Shown here: positions 37,175-46,125 of the stretch, one piece after another | How positions within the stretch are numbered: position 1 is the first letter of the stretch | How the letters are laid out: each line of letters starts with the position of its first letter | Origin: Paracoccaceae bacterium | GTDB taxonomy: Bacteria > Pseudomonadota > Alphaproteobacteria > Rhodobacterales > Rhodobacteraceae | DNA: 64,000 nucleotides | Direction: 5' to 3' | NCBI GenBank assembly: GCA_030697175.1 | Contig: JAUYQR010000004.1 | Span: 1-64,000, forward strand | Made by a program: the position numbers and the translations under genes | The notes under the pieces: model-generated | What the model saw: the letters and a program-made list of their open reading frames with translations, nothing else | The model's database searches: none | What the model was told of the DNA's origin: nothing

Positions 37175-38118
37175 GCGTGGCCACTCCAATCGAGGATCAT
37201 TTTCAAGCAGTTGGCATCCGAGAATGCCGTCTCGTAAGCGTCAGCCGCATCCGCCGCAGGGCGGGTGTGGGTAATCAATCCAGCCAGCGACAAGGCGCCG
37301 CTTTCGATCAGCGACCGCGTCGCGGTCAGATCGTCCGGCGTCCATTCGCTGGCAATGCGGATGCGCGCTTCCTTCATGAAGGCGGGCGGAAAGGCAAAGG
37401 CGACGGGTTCGGTGTAGAACCCCGCCAGCACCACTTCGCCGCCCCTGGCCAGCCGCATCACCAGTTGGTCCAGCAGACCCCTGGCCCCGGATGCATCGTA
37501 AATCGCCCGGTAATCGCGGCGCGGATCATCTTCCGGCGCCACCACCGGATAGCCAACCGCGCCCCTCTGGCGCAGCGGATCAATCTCCCAGACCGTCGGC
37601 GCAGGCGCACCTGCCGCCACCGTCAGCCGCGCCAGCAACCGGCCCAGCGTGCCATGCCCCACGATCAGGTCCGGCAGGGCGGTGTTGAACCCGGCCAGCG
37701 CATGACGCGCGGTTGCCGCCAACGCCAATAGCGCGCCCTCGGCCCGCATCGCCGGGTCCAGCCGCGCCACCCGGCCCGCCTTGGTCACCAGATGCCGCGA
37801 GGCGCCACCAAACAGGCCCTTCACGTTGCCCGCAAAGCAGTTTGCCCCCGGCACAAAGACATGCTCGCCAACCCGGAACCCCGAATTTGCGCCAGCCTCC
37901 ATCACTTCGCCTGCGGCCTCGTAGCCCGGCACCAGCGGATACCCCATGCCCGGAAAAGCCGGCATCGTGCCCGACCAGAACAGTTTTTCGGTGCCGGTGG
38001 AAATGCCGGAAAAGGCAATCTCGACCACCAGGTCATCGTCTCCCGGCGAGATCAGGCCAAGGCTTTCCAGCCCCAGCTCTTTCGGCCCATGCAGGATGAC
38101 GGCGGTGGTTCTCAACAT
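37171..38118 (-). CDS. bchC: Bacteriochlorophyllide a dehydrogenase (3-hydroxyethyl to 3-acetyl)
   Basis: A 315-residue MDR-type dehydrogenase: [76 protein letters not shown], then [21 protein letters not shown] (Rossmann). It oxidises the 3-hydroxyethyl group made by BchF. It is the first bch gene of the CXYZ-puf series. Two PpsR-type sites lie 63-106 bases upstream, and the stop overlaps the bchX start. Confidence 0.95.
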   Translation of the reverse strand: MLRTTAVILHGPKELGLESLGLISPGDDDLVVEIAFSGISTGTEKLFWSGTMPAFPGMGYPLVPGYEAAGEVMEAGANSGFRVGEHVFVPGANCFAGNVKGLFGGASRHLVTKAGRVARLDPAMRAEGALLALAATARHALAGFNTALPDLIVGHGTLGRLLARLTVAAGAPAPTVWEIDPLRQRGAVGYPVVAPEDDPRRDYRAIYDASGARGLLDQLVMRLARGGEVVLAGFYTEPVAFAFPPAFMKEARIRIASEWTPDDLTATRSLIESGALSLAGLITHTRPAADAADAYETAFSDANCLKMILDWSGHA

Positions 38119-38180
38119 GTGCCCCCTCGGTCCCTCCGCCGCCCCCGTTTCAGAGTCGATCGCAGGACCGTGTTGTTATC

Positions 38181-38198
38181 TGTAACTCTATCCTTACA
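38181..38198 (-). promoter_or_regulatory. PpsR/CrtJ site 1 before bchC
   Basis: TGTAACTCTATCCTTACA is an exact TGT-N12-ACA match. On the bchC strand it covers the region of a possible -10 (TAGAGT) sixteen bases after the TTGACA of site 2. Two sites eight bases apart is the known arrangement for cooperative PpsR/CrtJ repression at bchC. Confidence 0.85.
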
Positions 38199-38206
38199 AA
38201 GCAGAG

Positions 38207-38224
38207 TGTCAACTAGCATTGACA
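38207..38224 (-). promoter_or_regulatory. PpsR/CrtJ site 2 before bchC
   Basis: TGTCAACTAGCATTGACA is an exact TGT-N12-ACA match eight bases from site 1. Read on the minus strand it contains TTGACA, a consensus -35, so bound PpsR would block RNA polymerase directly. Confidence 0.85.
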
Positions 38225-38242
38225 CGTTGCCGCTACCAAATG

Positions 38243-39352
38243 TCACATCCGACGCGCGGTGACCGCCGAGGTGATGAAGGGCCTGTGTCCGCGACGCATC
38301 CGGATCGGCCCAAATCCCGCAGCACCGACAAGGGCGGCGATTTCCTCTGCCGACCGGGTTCGCCCGGTCTGCATCGCCAGCGTGTAAACTGCGAAATACA
38401 CGTCCGTCGCGGGGTCTGGCCGCGTGCCTCCCGACATCGGCTCTGAAATCACCAGCAGCCCGCCCACCGGCAAGGCCGCATGAACGGCCGCCAAAAGGCC
38501 GGTCACTGTCGCGTCGGAATGGTCGTACAGCACCCGGATCAGGCTGATCGCATCGGCCCCCACCGGCAGCGGATCGTCGCGGAAACTGCCCGGCACGATC
38601 CGGACACCCGGCCCCGGTCGCGCCCCTGCGACCACGGCGGGCAGGTCGAACAGTGTCAGTCCGATCTTCGGCCAGGCCCGGCCCACCGCCGCCAGAAACG
38701 CCCCGGTGCCACCGCCCACATCCATCAGATGCCGCACGCCGCGCAAGCTGACCAGGCGCAGCGTATCTTCCGCCACCAGCCCCTGACTATCGGCCATAAG
38801 TTGCGAATAGCGCCCCGCCAGGTCCGGGTCCGCCGCACCGCCTGCGCCAAACACATAGGGCCAGAAACCGGCCAGTTCCGGCACCGTCTCACCCCGAAAA
38901 AACGCTACCGGATCAATCAGATCACGGTATAGCACCGGATGGTGCCGCACCATCGCCTCCAGCCCCGGCACGGTCAGGAACGCCGCCCCGCGTGTGGTCA
39001 GCGCCCAGAAATCGCCTTGCCGCCTGACCAGCCGCAGCGCCGCTCCGGCCTGCAACAGCACCGCCATGCGAGGCTCCGGCACGCCGGTCAGCCGCGCCAG
39101 CGCACCGGCGCCAAGCGGCCCGTCCGCCAGCCGGTGCATCACCCGCAACTCCACCAGCGCAAGCAGCGCCTGAGACCGCACGAAGCCCTGCACCACCTCG
39201 AAAAGCGCGTCGCCCTCGCTCCGCACAACCGCGCCAAGCCCCGGTATACGCGCGCAAATCCTGTGAAACCACGGCTGCATCGCCAGCCGAACTGCCCAGC
39301 CGGGACCGGCGGCCTTGCCCGCCCGTCCCGCGCCAAGGCCCATGTCGGTCAT
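38243..39352 (-). CDS. crtF: CrtF, hydroxyneurosporene/demethylspheroidene O-methyltransferase
   Basis: A 369-residue SAM-dependent O-methyltransferase. N-terminal dimerisation helices (LFEVVQGFVRSQALLALVELRVMHRLADG), then the fold: HLMDVGGGTGAFLAAVGRAWPKIGLTLFDLPAVV (motif I), VPGSFRDDPLPVGADAISLIRVLYDHSDA and LLVISEPMSGG. It methylates the C1 hydroxyl in spheroidene synthesis. The start overlaps the crtE stop (ATGA). Confidence 0.95.
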   Translation of the reverse strand: MTDMGLGAGRAGKAAGPGWAVRLAMQPWFHRICARIPGLGAVVRSEGDALFEVVQGFVRSQALLALVELRVMHRLADGPLGAGALARLTGVPEPRMAVLLQAGAALRLVRRQGDFWALTTRGAAFLTVPGLEAMVRHHPVLYRDLIDPVAFFRGETVPELAGFWPYVFGAGGAADPDLAGRYSQLMADSQGLVAEDTLRLVSLRGVRHLMDVGGGTGAFLAAVGRAWPKIGLTLFDLPAVVAGARPGPGVRIVPGSFRDDPLPVGADAISLIRVLYDHSDATVTGLLAAVHAALPVGGLLVISEPMSGGTRPDPATDVYFAVYTLAMQTGRTRSAEEIAALVGAAGFGPIRMRRGHRPFITSAVTARRM

Positions 39353-40233
39353 CGCGCCGCCGCCGCGCGCTGACCCAGGCTGACCGGAGTCATCTTCTCG
39401 GCGTAGGCCCGCACCATCGCGGCCAGTTGCGCCTCGCCGGGGCAGGACGGAATCGACGCGATCGCGCCGCCCAGAATATCCTTCAGATGCCGCACCGCGC
39501 CCGACACGCCCATCAGCGCCACCGCGTTCGGCCGCCCATGCGCCGCATCCTGGCCCGCCGGCTTGCCGGTTTCGTCCGCCGACAGCAGCGCGTCCTTCAG
39601 GTCATCGGCCACCTGGAACGCCTCGCCGATCCGCGCGCCCAATTCCTCCCACGGCTCGGCTTCCATCCCGGCCGCAATCGCCCCCATCTGGGTCGCGGCA
39701 ATGAACAATGCCCCGGTTTTCGCGCGGTGATAGGCGCCCAGATTGACCTGCGCCTCCGATTCCCACGCCTGCCCGGCACAAATCCCGCCCGGCATCCCGG
39801 TCCGCTGTGCCAGCACCCGCACCAACTGCAACGCCCGCAGCGGCTGATCGCCCGCCGCCCGTGCCAGCACCTCGAAGGCCAGCACGATCAGGCTATCGCC
39901 CGCCAGCACCGCCAGAGGTTCCGAATACGCCTTGTGCACCGTCGCCTTGCCGCGCCGCATGTCGGCATCGTCGAACGCCGGCAGATCATCATGCACCAGA
40001 CTTGCACAGTGGATCAGCTCCAGCGCCGCCGCAGCCGCATTGCTCAACCCCGGCCGGTCATCGCCACAGGCCATCGCGACCGACAGCAGGATCGTCGGGC
40101 GGATCCGCGCGCCACCGGGCGTCACCGAATAGTCCAGCGCCTGCGCCAGCCGCCCCGGCACCTGCCCGCCGACGCCCTGGCCAAGCCGGATCGCCTCGGA
40201 GACCGCTGCTTCGATTCGAGTGGAAAGCCCCAT
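39349..40233 (-). CDS. crtE: Geranylgeranyl diphosphate synthase
   Basis: From ATG 40233 the enzyme is 294 residues. First Asp-rich motif HDDLPAFDDADMRRGKATVHKAY and the second QVADDLKD are present, with GGARIRPTILLSVA near the N-terminus. It makes GGPP for phytoene and for the BChl tail. Upstream, the 137-base divergent gap to crtD contains one exact and one degenerate PpsR site. Confidence 0.95.
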   Translation of the reverse strand: MGLSTRIEAAVSEAIRLGQGVGGQVPGRLAQALDYSVTPGGARIRPTILLSVAMACGDDRPGLSNAAAAALELIHCASLVHDDLPAFDDADMRRGKATVHKAYSEPLAVLAGDSLIVLAFEVLARAAGDQPLRALQLVRVLAQRTGMPGGICAGQAWESEAQVNLGAYHRAKTGALFIAATQMGAIAAGMEAEPWEELGARIGEAFQVADDLKDALLSADETGKPAGQDAAHGRPNAVALMGVSGAVRHLKDILGGAIASIPSCPGEAQLAAMVRAYAEKMTPVSLGQRAAAAR

Positions 40234-40300
40234 CCGCGCCCCCTTGCCGCCGAAAAGCCTGCGGCGTCCTTGGCGCCAGTTTTGCACCGTGCGGCCAAGG

Positions 40301-40318
40301 TGTAAACAAAAACTTACA
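40301..40318. promoter_or_regulatory. PpsR/CrtJ site in the crtE-crtD divergent promoter
   Basis: TGTAAACAAAAACTTACA is an exact TGT-N12-ACA match. It can serve both crtEF and crtDC. Confidence 0.85.
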
Positions 40319-40334
40319 GATATGCGTAATTCCG

Positions 40335-40352
40335 TGTTTACACCGCGCTGCA
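40335..40352. promoter_or_regulatory. Degenerate PpsR/CrtJ site, crtE-crtD gap
   Basis: TGTTTACACCGCGCTGCA fits TGT-N12-ACA except for one base (GCA). It lies 16 bases from the exact site and its GTTTACA mirrors the TGTAAAC of that site. Confidence 0.45.
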
Positions 40353-40370
40353 CGACAGTAGACTTCCCGC

Positions 40371-41933
40371 ATGGAACCCAGCGCCCATAACGTCGTGGTG
40401 ATCGGCGCCGGAATGGGCGGCCTTGCCGCCGCCATCCGCCTCGCCGCCGCGGGCTGCCCCGTCACCGTGATCGAATCCGCCGCCACACCCGGCGGCAAGA
40501 TGCGCACCCTGCCCTCGGCTGCAGGCCCGGTCGATGCAGGCCCCACCGTCCTCACGATGCGCCACATCTTCGACGACCTCTTCGCCCTCGCCGGCGACCG
40601 GCTGGACGATCACCTCACCTTGATCGCGCAACCGATCCTTGCCCGCCATTGGTGGCCCGACGGCTCCACCCTCGACCTGCACGCCGACCCCGCCGCCACC
40701 CTCGCCGCCATCGAAGCCTTCGCCGGCCCGCGCGAGGCCGCCGCCTTCCGCCGCTTCGATGCGCTCTCGGCCGCACTCTTTCAGGCCTTTGACGCCCCGG
40801 TGATGCACGCCGCCAAACCGAACCTCGCCGCCATCGCCCGCACCGCGGCCCGCCAACCCCGCCTCTGGCCTGCGCTCCTGCCGGGCATGACCCTCACCCG
40901 CCTTCTCCGCCTGCACTTCCGCGACCCTCGCCTCGCCCAGCTTTTCGCCCGCTACGCCACCTATGTCGGTGGCCGCCCCGGCCATTCCCCCGGCGTCCTC
41001 GCCCTGATCTGGCGGGCCGAGGCGCAGGGCGTCTGGGCCGTCAAAGGCGGCATGCACCACCTCGCCACCGCGCTCGCTGACCTTGCCACCCGGCTTGGCG
41101 TGCGCTTTCGCTATGCCACCCGCGCACAGCGCATCGTCACCCAGGGCGGCCAGGTCACCGGGGTGCAGATCGAAGGCGGCCTCACCCTGGCCTGCACCGC
41201 CTGCGTCTTCAACGGCGATCCCGCAGCACTCGGACTGGGTCTCCTCGGCACCGCGCCCACCACCGCTGTGGCGCCCGGAGCCACCCAACCGCGCAGCCTT
41301 TCGGCCTGGGTCTGGTCCTTTGCCGCCACCCCCGAAGGCCCGCTTGCCCGCGATCTCATCCACCACAACGTCCTCTTCTCACCCGACCCAAAGGCCGAAT
41401 TCGGCCCCATCGGCCAAGGCCGGATGCCCGACCAGCCCACCCTCTACATCTGCGCCGAAGACCGCAGCGGCGGAACCATCCCGCCGGTCGAACGCTTTGA
41501 AATCATTGTCAACGCCCCCGCGGGCCACGCCGCCTCGGCCCAGGAGTTCACCCAATGCCAGACCCGCACCTTCGCCCCGCTGCAGCCCATGGGCCTGACC
41601 TTCGCGCCACCGCCCGCGGCAGCCTCACTGACCACGCCCTCGATGCTGGGCCACCTCTTCCCCGGCTCGAACGGCTCGATCTATGGGCGCAGCCCCGAGG
41701 GGATGCTCGCAGCTTTTCAGCGGCCTTCGGCCACAACCACCCTGCCGGGCCTGTACCTGGCGGGCGGGGGCGCGCATCCGGGGGCGGGGGTGCCGATGGC
41801 AGCCCTCTCCGGCAGGCACGCGGCCGCGGCGATACTGAACGGCCGGACTTCTCCGTCGATGTCCCGCCCGACGGCTACGCCTGGTGGTATCTCGACGGTG
41901 TCTCCAACGACGGGACGCGCGCGGTCTCGGTGA
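40371..41933 (+). CDS. crtD: CrtD, methoxyneurosporene (C-3,4) desaturase
   Basis: A 520-residue FAD-dependent desaturase: VVVIGAGMGGLAAAIRLAAAGCPVTVIE, TPGGKMRTLPSAAGPVDAGPTVL at the N-terminus, RYATYVGGRPGHSPGVLALI in the middle and LPGLYLAGGGAHPGAGVPMAALSGRHAAAAIL at the C-terminus. After this usual end the frame runs on for about 31 residues (NGRTSPSMSRPTATPGG..) and stops at TGA 41931-41933, overlapping the crtC GTG. The same DNA in the crtC frame encodes a CrtC-like sequence. Confidence 0.93.
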   Translation: MEPSAHNVVVIGAGMGGLAAAIRLAAAGCPVTVIESAATPGGKMRTLPSAAGPVDAGPTVLTMRHIFDDLFALAGDRLDDHLTLIAQPILARHWWPDGSTLDLHADPAATLAAIEAFAGPREAAAFRRFDALSAALFQAFDAPVMHAAKPNLAAIARTAARQPRLWPALLPGMTLTRLLRLHFRDPRLAQLFARYATYVGGRPGHSPGVLALIWRAEAQGVWAVKGGMHHLATALADLATRLGVRFRYATRAQRIVTQGGQVTGVQIEGGLTLACTACVFNGDPAALGLGLLGTAPTTAVAPGATQPRSLSAWVWSFAATPEGPLARDLIHHNVLFSPDPKAEFGPIGQGRMPDQPTLYICAEDRSGGTIPPVERFEIIVNAPAGHAASAQEFTQCQTRTFAPLQPMGLTFAPPPAAASLTTPSMLGHLFPGSNGSIYGRSPEGMLAAFQRPSATTTLPGLYLAGGGAHPGAGVPMAALSGRHAAAAILNGRTSPSMSRPTATPGGISTVSPTTGRARSR

Positions 41934-42769
41934 TCGGCTTCATCGGTTCGGTGTTCTCGCCGTGGTACAAATGGTCCGGCCGCCGCGACCCGCAGAACCA
42001 CGCCTGCATCAACGTGGCGACCTACGGCCCCGGCGCGCGCTTCACGATGACCGACCGGGGCCGCCCCGCGCTGCGCCAGTCGCGTGACACCCTGCAAGTC
42101 GGGCCCTCTTCGATGCACTGGAACGGGCGGCAACTGATCGTCACCGTGGATGAAATCGGCGCCCCGCCAAGGGTCACGCCGGTGCGCGGCACGATCACGC
42201 TCACCCCGCAAGCGATCACCGAAACCGAGGTGCTCCTTACCCCCGATGGCCGCCACCTCTGGCGCCCCTTCGCGCCCATCGCGCAGATCGAGGTGAACCT
42301 GACCCAGGGCCATAGCTGGCAGGGCCACGGCTATTTCGACGCCAATTTCGGCTCTGCCGCGCTCGAATCCGATTTCCGTTTCTGGACCTGGGGTCGCTAC
42401 CCGCTGAAAGATCGCGCCGTCTGCTTTTACGACGCAACCCGGATCGACGGCTCCACCCTCGCCCTCGGGGTCGAGATCGACGCCGCCGGCCGGGTGCGCG
42501 AAATCGCGCCGCCGCCGCTCACCAGATTTCGCCGCAGCCTGTGGGCCGTTCGCCGCGAAACCCGCGCCGATCCGGGCTTCACCCCGCGCCAGCGCCTCGG
42601 CATGCTCGACGCGCCGTTCTACGCCCGCAGCCTCGTCGAAACCCGGATCGAGGGCGAAACCTCGACCGGCGTGCACGAGGCGCTCGACCTCACCCGCTAC
42701 CGTCAACCCTGGCTGAAACCGATGATCGCCCTGCGCGTCCCGCGCCGGCGCAACTGGACCTTCGACTGA
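41930..42769 (+). CDS. crtC: CrtC, hydroxyneurosporene synthase (acyclic carotenoid 1,2-hydratase)
   Basis: From GTG 41930 (VIGFIGSVFSPWYKWSGRRDP) the protein is 279 residues, close to the Rhodobacter CrtC length I recall. Conserved parts: INVATYGPGARFTMTDRGR, SSMHWNGRQLIVTVDE, RGTITLTPQ, HLWRPFAPIAQIEVN, YFDANFGSAALESDFRFWTWGR. It hydrates the 1,2 double bond. GTG overlaps the crtD TGA (GTGA). The frame upstream reads SVDVPPDGYAWWYLDGVSND, which resembles longer CrtC N-termini but has no ATG, GTG or TTG start closer than 41555. Confidence 0.88.
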   Translation: MIGFIGSVFSPWYKWSGRRDPQNHACINVATYGPGARFTMTDRGRPALRQSRDTLQVGPSSMHWNGRQLIVTVDEIGAPPRVTPVRGTITLTPQAITETEVLLTPDGRHLWRPFAPIAQIEVNLTQGHSWQGHGYFDANFGSAALESDFRFWTWGRYPLKDRAVCFYDATRIDGSTLALGVEIDAAGRVREIAPPPLTRFRRSLWAVRRETRADPGFTPRQRLGMLDAPFYARSLVETRIEGETSTGVHEALDLTRYRQPWLKPMIALRVPRRRNWTFD

Positions 42770-42788
42770 CGCCGAAAACCGGCTCCCG

Positions 42789-42823
42789 GATTTGCTCTTT
42801 TCAAAAATACTCCCGCCGGAGGC
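42789..42823 (+). repeat. Dispersed AT-core repeat, copy 5
   Basis: ATTTGCTCTTTTCAAAAATA followed by CTCCCGCCGGAGGCTCC. It is one of the best-conserved copies and ends in the GGAGGCTCC hairpin part, between the convergent crtC and tspO genes. Confidence 0.6.
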
Positions 42824-42903
42824 TCCGACGCGAAAGCCGTCCCGACGGTAAAGAAAGTGTAACCCACTTCCGCAAGCTATTGTTTTCGCCTACATCTGCA
42901 CCG

Positions 42904-42920
42904 TGTCCCACGATGGGACA
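42904..42920. terminator. Hairpin between convergent crtC and tspO
   Basis: TGTCCCA-CGA-TGGGACA is a perfect seven-pair stem ending five bases after the tspO stop and about 150 after the crtC stop. There is no T-tract, so a terminator role is likely from position only. Confidence 0.45.
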
Positions 42921-42925
42921 GGCCG

Positions 42926-43387
42926 TCAGACCACCGGCTCCGGATTGGCCCGCATCACCCAGAAATTCAGCGCCCCCGCCACCGACACCCAGACAAGGTA
43001 AGGCACGAACATCACTCCGGCCCAGACATCGACCATGAAGAACGCCACCATCGTCGCCGCCACGCTCAGCCACAGCCCGACCATCACGACCATCGCCGCC
43101 CGCAGGCGCCTGAGGCCAAAGAAGATCGGCGTCCAGAGCGTGTTGAAGGCAATCTGCACCGACCAGAACGCCAACCCGTAAGCCGCGCCCTCGATCCCCG
43201 ACACCCGCGCAGCCGAGGCCGCCATCAACAGATAAAGCGTCGTCCAGGCCACCGGGAACAGCCAGTTCGGCGGCGTCCAGCCAGGCTTTTTCAGGCTTTC
43301 ATACCACGCACCGGGCGAAAACATCGCCCCCGTGGTCGCTGCGGCCCCACAGGCCAGAAGGTAGACACCGAACAGGTAATAATCCAT
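42926..43387 (-). CDS. tspO: TspO/MBR tryptophan-rich sensory protein
   Basis: A 153-residue five-helix protein with the family's aromatic loop WYESLKKPGWTPPNWLFPVAWTTLYLLM and FNTLWTPIFFGLRRLRAAM. In Rhodobacter TspO sits in the outer membrane, binds porphyrins and represses carotenoid and BChl genes under oxygen; older papers name it CrtK. It lies between crtC and crtB as in other Rhodobacter clusters. Confidence 0.95.
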   Translation of the reverse strand: MDYYLFGVYLLACGAAATTGAMFSPGAWYESLKKPGWTPPNWLFPVAWTTLYLLMAASAARVSGIEGAAYGLAFWSVQIAFNTLWTPIFFGLRRLRAAMVVMVGLWLSVAATMVAFFMVDVWAGVMFVPYLVWVSVAGALNFWVMRANPEPVV

Positions 43388-43426
43388 CGCGCAACCCTAG
43401 CCCAAGGCCGGGCCAATGCCAACCGC

Positions 43427-44434
43427 TCAGGCCGAAAGCCCCCGGTCGCGCGCCTCCAACTGGGCCAGAACGCCCAGCAAAGCATCGCTCCGCCCCCGGC
43501 TGGGTATCGCCCGGGCTGCGGCCTGCACCAGAAACGCCACCTCCGGGACCGGGGGCGCATGCAACACGGCCCCCCGCGGCATCACCGACACCGCCGCCGA
43601 TTTCGCCACCGCCAGCCCGAGCCAGCCGATCTTCTGCGCCTTGGTCGTCCGCGCCCGCTGGCCGACGGAATCATAGCCGCCGCGCCGGACCGCCGCGCCG
43701 ATTCCGTCATAGATCAGCCGCGCCGCAAAGATCCCCGGCCTGCACCCCATCGGCAGCGCGCCAACCCCGGCCTCCGACCGGACGTAAAGCCGCTCCGCTT
43801 CGGCCAGCAGCCGTCGCACCACCCGCCGCACCCCGGCCGAGGCGACCGGCGCATTCAGCCACGGCTCCAGCGGCACGCCCGCTTCGGCCAGCCAGCCCAG
43901 CGGCAGATACACCCGCCCGGCCCGCGCATCCTCGCCCACGTCACGGGCAATGTTGGTCAGTTGCATCGCCAGCCCCAGATCGCAGGCCCGCGCCAGCGCA
44001 TCGCCGTCGCGCACCCGCATCAGCACGCACATCATCGCGCCAACCGCCGCCGCGACCCGCGCCGCGTAGGCCAGCACCCCCGACAGATCGTCATAGCGCC
44101 GCCCGACCGCATCCCAGGCCATGCCTTCCAGCAGCGCATCCGGCAGCGCGCGCGGCATCTCGAAGCCTTCGACAACGGCGGCAAAGGCCCGGTCGGCGGC
44201 GGCATCCACCGGACGGCCCGCATAAACCCGGTCCAGCCGGTCGTGCAGCCGCAGCACCGCCCCGGTCTTGTCGTCGCCCTCGTCCACCGCATCATCCGCC
44301 AGCCGGCAGAACGCATACAAAGCCAGCGCCGGGTCGCGCACCGCCGAAGGCAGCAGCCTCGAGGCCGCATGAAACGACAGGCTTCCGGTGCGGATCGCCG
44401 CGCGGCAGGCCTCCATGTCGCGTTCGGCGATCAT
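43427..44434 (-). CDS. crtB: Phytoene synthase
   Basis: From ATG 44434 the enzyme is 335 residues. The two prenyl-diphosphate motifs are ALYAFCRLADDAVDEGDD and NIARDVGEDARAGRVYLP. It joins two GGPP to phytoene. The start overlaps the crtI stop (ATGA), the usual crtIB pair. A C-terminal extension (about 295-335) is Ala/Arg-rich. Confidence 0.95.
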   Translation of the reverse strand: MIAERDMEACRAAIRTGSLSFHAASRLLPSAVRDPALALYAFCRLADDAVDEGDDKTGAVLRLHDRLDRVYAGRPVDAAADRAFAAVVEGFEMPRALPDALLEGMAWDAVGRRYDDLSGVLAYAARVAAAVGAMMCVLMRVRDGDALARACDLGLAMQLTNIARDVGEDARAGRVYLPLGWLAEAGVPLEPWLNAPVASAGVRRVVRRLLAEAERLYVRSEAGVGALPMGCRPGIFAARLIYDGIGAAVRRGGYDSVGQRARTTKAQKIGWLGLAVAKSAAVSVMPRGAVLHAPPVPEVAFLVQAAARAIPSRGRSDALLGVLAQLEARDRGLSA

Positions 44435-46002
44435 TCGGCAGCCAACGGCAGGTCTGCCGCCCTCCACCGCACCGCCGCATCGGGCACCAGCTTGCCCAGC
44501 ACCTCTGCCGTGCCGATCACCCCCGGCACCCCTGCCCCGGGATGCGTTCCCGCCCCGGTCAGGTACAGCCCCGGCAACTCCTCGCTCACGTTATGCGGCC
44601 GGAACCAGGCCGATTGCAGGATGCGCGGCTCGATCGAAAACCCCGCCCCGTATGGCGAAAGATAGCGGTCGCGAAACGTGTCGGGCGTGAACACGAGGCT
44701 CTCGGTAATATGCTTCTGAAACCCTGGAATCAGCCGTTCCTCCAGCATCGCGGCCATCTTGGCGCGGTACTTCGGCTCCTCTTCCGCCCAATTCACCCCG
44801 CCATGCCCCAGATGCGGCACCGGGCTCAGGGCGTAGAACGTATCGCCGCCCTTCGGTGCCACCGACGGGTCAGTGACCGAGGGGCGGTGAACGTAAAGGC
44901 TCATGTCATCCGCCAGCTTCCCGCGAATGAAGATATCCTTGATATGCTCGCGGTAGCGCGGCCCCACGACGATGGAGTGGTGGCCGACATCCTTCCACAT
45001 CTCGCTGGTGCCCGCGGTGCCGAAATACCAGACATAAAGGCCCATCGACCACCGCGTCCGCCGCAGCCGCGCCGGCGTCCAGCGCCGCTTCGGCGCGTTG
45101 CGCAACAGCCGGTCATAGGTGTGCCCCGCGTCGGCGTTCGAAACGACGACACCTGCCGGCAACACCTCGCCCGACACCAGCCGCACCCCCGCCGCGCGTC
45201 CAGCGGCCACCACGACCTCGTCCACCTCGGTGTTGGCCACCACCTCGCCGCCCTGTGCCTCGATCACCCGCACCATCGCATCGGCAATCGCCTGCACCCC
45301 GCCCATCGCGTAATGCACGCCAAACGCCGCCTCCAGGTGGCTGACAAGCGCATACATGCTGGTCACCTTGAACGGGTCGCCGCCAATGAACAGCGGATGG
45401 AATGACAGCGCGAAGCGCAGATGTTCGTCTTTCACCCGCGCCGCTGCGTGGGCATGGACCGACCGGTCCGCGCGATACCACGCAAAGGTCGGCAGCACCT
45501 TCACCAGATCCCGGAACTTGTGCATCGGCCTGCGCCCAAGATCCTCGAACCCGAACCTGTAGCGTGCCTCCGCGCCCTTCAAAAAGGTCGCGTAACCCTT
45601 TGCATCGGATGGTGAAATCCGCGCGACCTCGGCCTTCATCGCCGCCGCGTCGCCGCGCATCGTGAAGGTCTCGCCATCCTGAAACCTGATCTCGTAAAAC
45701 GGGTCCATCGGCTTCAACGCCACGTCGCGATCGAAATCCCGCCCGCAGGCTGCCCACAACTCGCGCAGGATCTGCGGCACGGTCACGATGGTCGGCCCCA
45801 GATCGAAGCGATGCCCGCCTTGCGTGATCGACGACCCGCGCCCACCCGCCCGGTCCAGCCGGTCGATCACCGTCACCCGGTAGCCCTTGGCCCCCAGTCG
45901 CATCGCCGAGGCAAGCCCCCCCAGCCCTGCCCCGATCACGATGGCATGGCTGGCGTCGGATGAGGTGCCGTTGGCGCGGGGGGGTGCTGTGCGTTTGAAC
46001 AT
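44431..46002 (-). CDS. crtI: Phytoene desaturase (neurosporene-forming)
   Basis: A 523-residue flavoprotein: AIVIGAGLGGLASAMRLGAKGYRVTVIDRLDRAGGRGSS (dinucleotide fold), GHRFDLGPTIVTVPQIL, SFHPLFIGGDPFKVTSMYALV, and the C-terminal LPGLYLTGAGTHPGAGVPGVIGTAEV. In Rhodobacter it performs three desaturations to neurosporene. It is divergent from crtA across a gap with two exact PpsR sites. Confidence 0.96.
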   Translation of the reverse strand: MFKRTAPPRANGTSSDASHAIVIGAGLGGLASAMRLGAKGYRVTVIDRLDRAGGRGSSITQGGHRFDLGPTIVTVPQILRELWAACGRDFDRDVALKPMDPFYEIRFQDGETFTMRGDAAAMKAEVARISPSDAKGYATFLKGAEARYRFGFEDLGRRPMHKFRDLVKVLPTFAWYRADRSVHAHAAARVKDEHLRFALSFHPLFIGGDPFKVTSMYALVSHLEAAFGVHYAMGGVQAIADAMVRVIEAQGGEVVANTEVDEVVVAAGRAAGVRLVSGEVLPAGVVVSNADAGHTYDRLLRNAPKRRWTPARLRRTRWSMGLYVWYFGTAGTSEMWKDVGHHSIVVGPRYREHIKDIFIRGKLADDMSLYVHRPSVTDPSVAPKGGDTFYALSPVPHLGHGGVNWAEEEPKYRAKMAAMLEERLIPGFQKHITESLVFTPDTFRDRYLSPYGAGFSIEPRILQSAWFRPHNVSEELPGLYLTGAGTHPGAGVPGVIGTAEVLGKLVPDAAVRWRAADLPLAAE

Positions 46003-46018
46003 GGCAGGGATGATAGAG

Positions 46019-46036
46019 TGTCCAGTTTAATTTACA
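46019..46036. promoter_or_regulatory. PpsR/CrtJ site, crtI side
   Basis: TGTCCAGTTTAATTTACA is an exact TGT-N12-ACA match 17 bases before the crtI start. Confidence 0.8.
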
Positions 46037-46094
46037 ATATCGCTCGTGCTGCGGCGTTTTGACTGCGTTTTTCCTTCCCCCGGCGCGCATAAAG

Positions 46095-46112
46095 TGTAAA
46101 ACTAACCTTACA
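46095..46112. promoter_or_regulatory. PpsR/CrtJ site, crtA side
   Basis: TGTAAAACTAACCTTACA is an exact TGT-N12-ACA match 14 bases before the crtA start. The two sites are 58 bases apart, consistent with looping or distant cooperative binding at crtA-crtI as described for Rhodobacter. Confidence 0.85.
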
Positions 46113-46125
46113 CTTCGGAGGGGTC

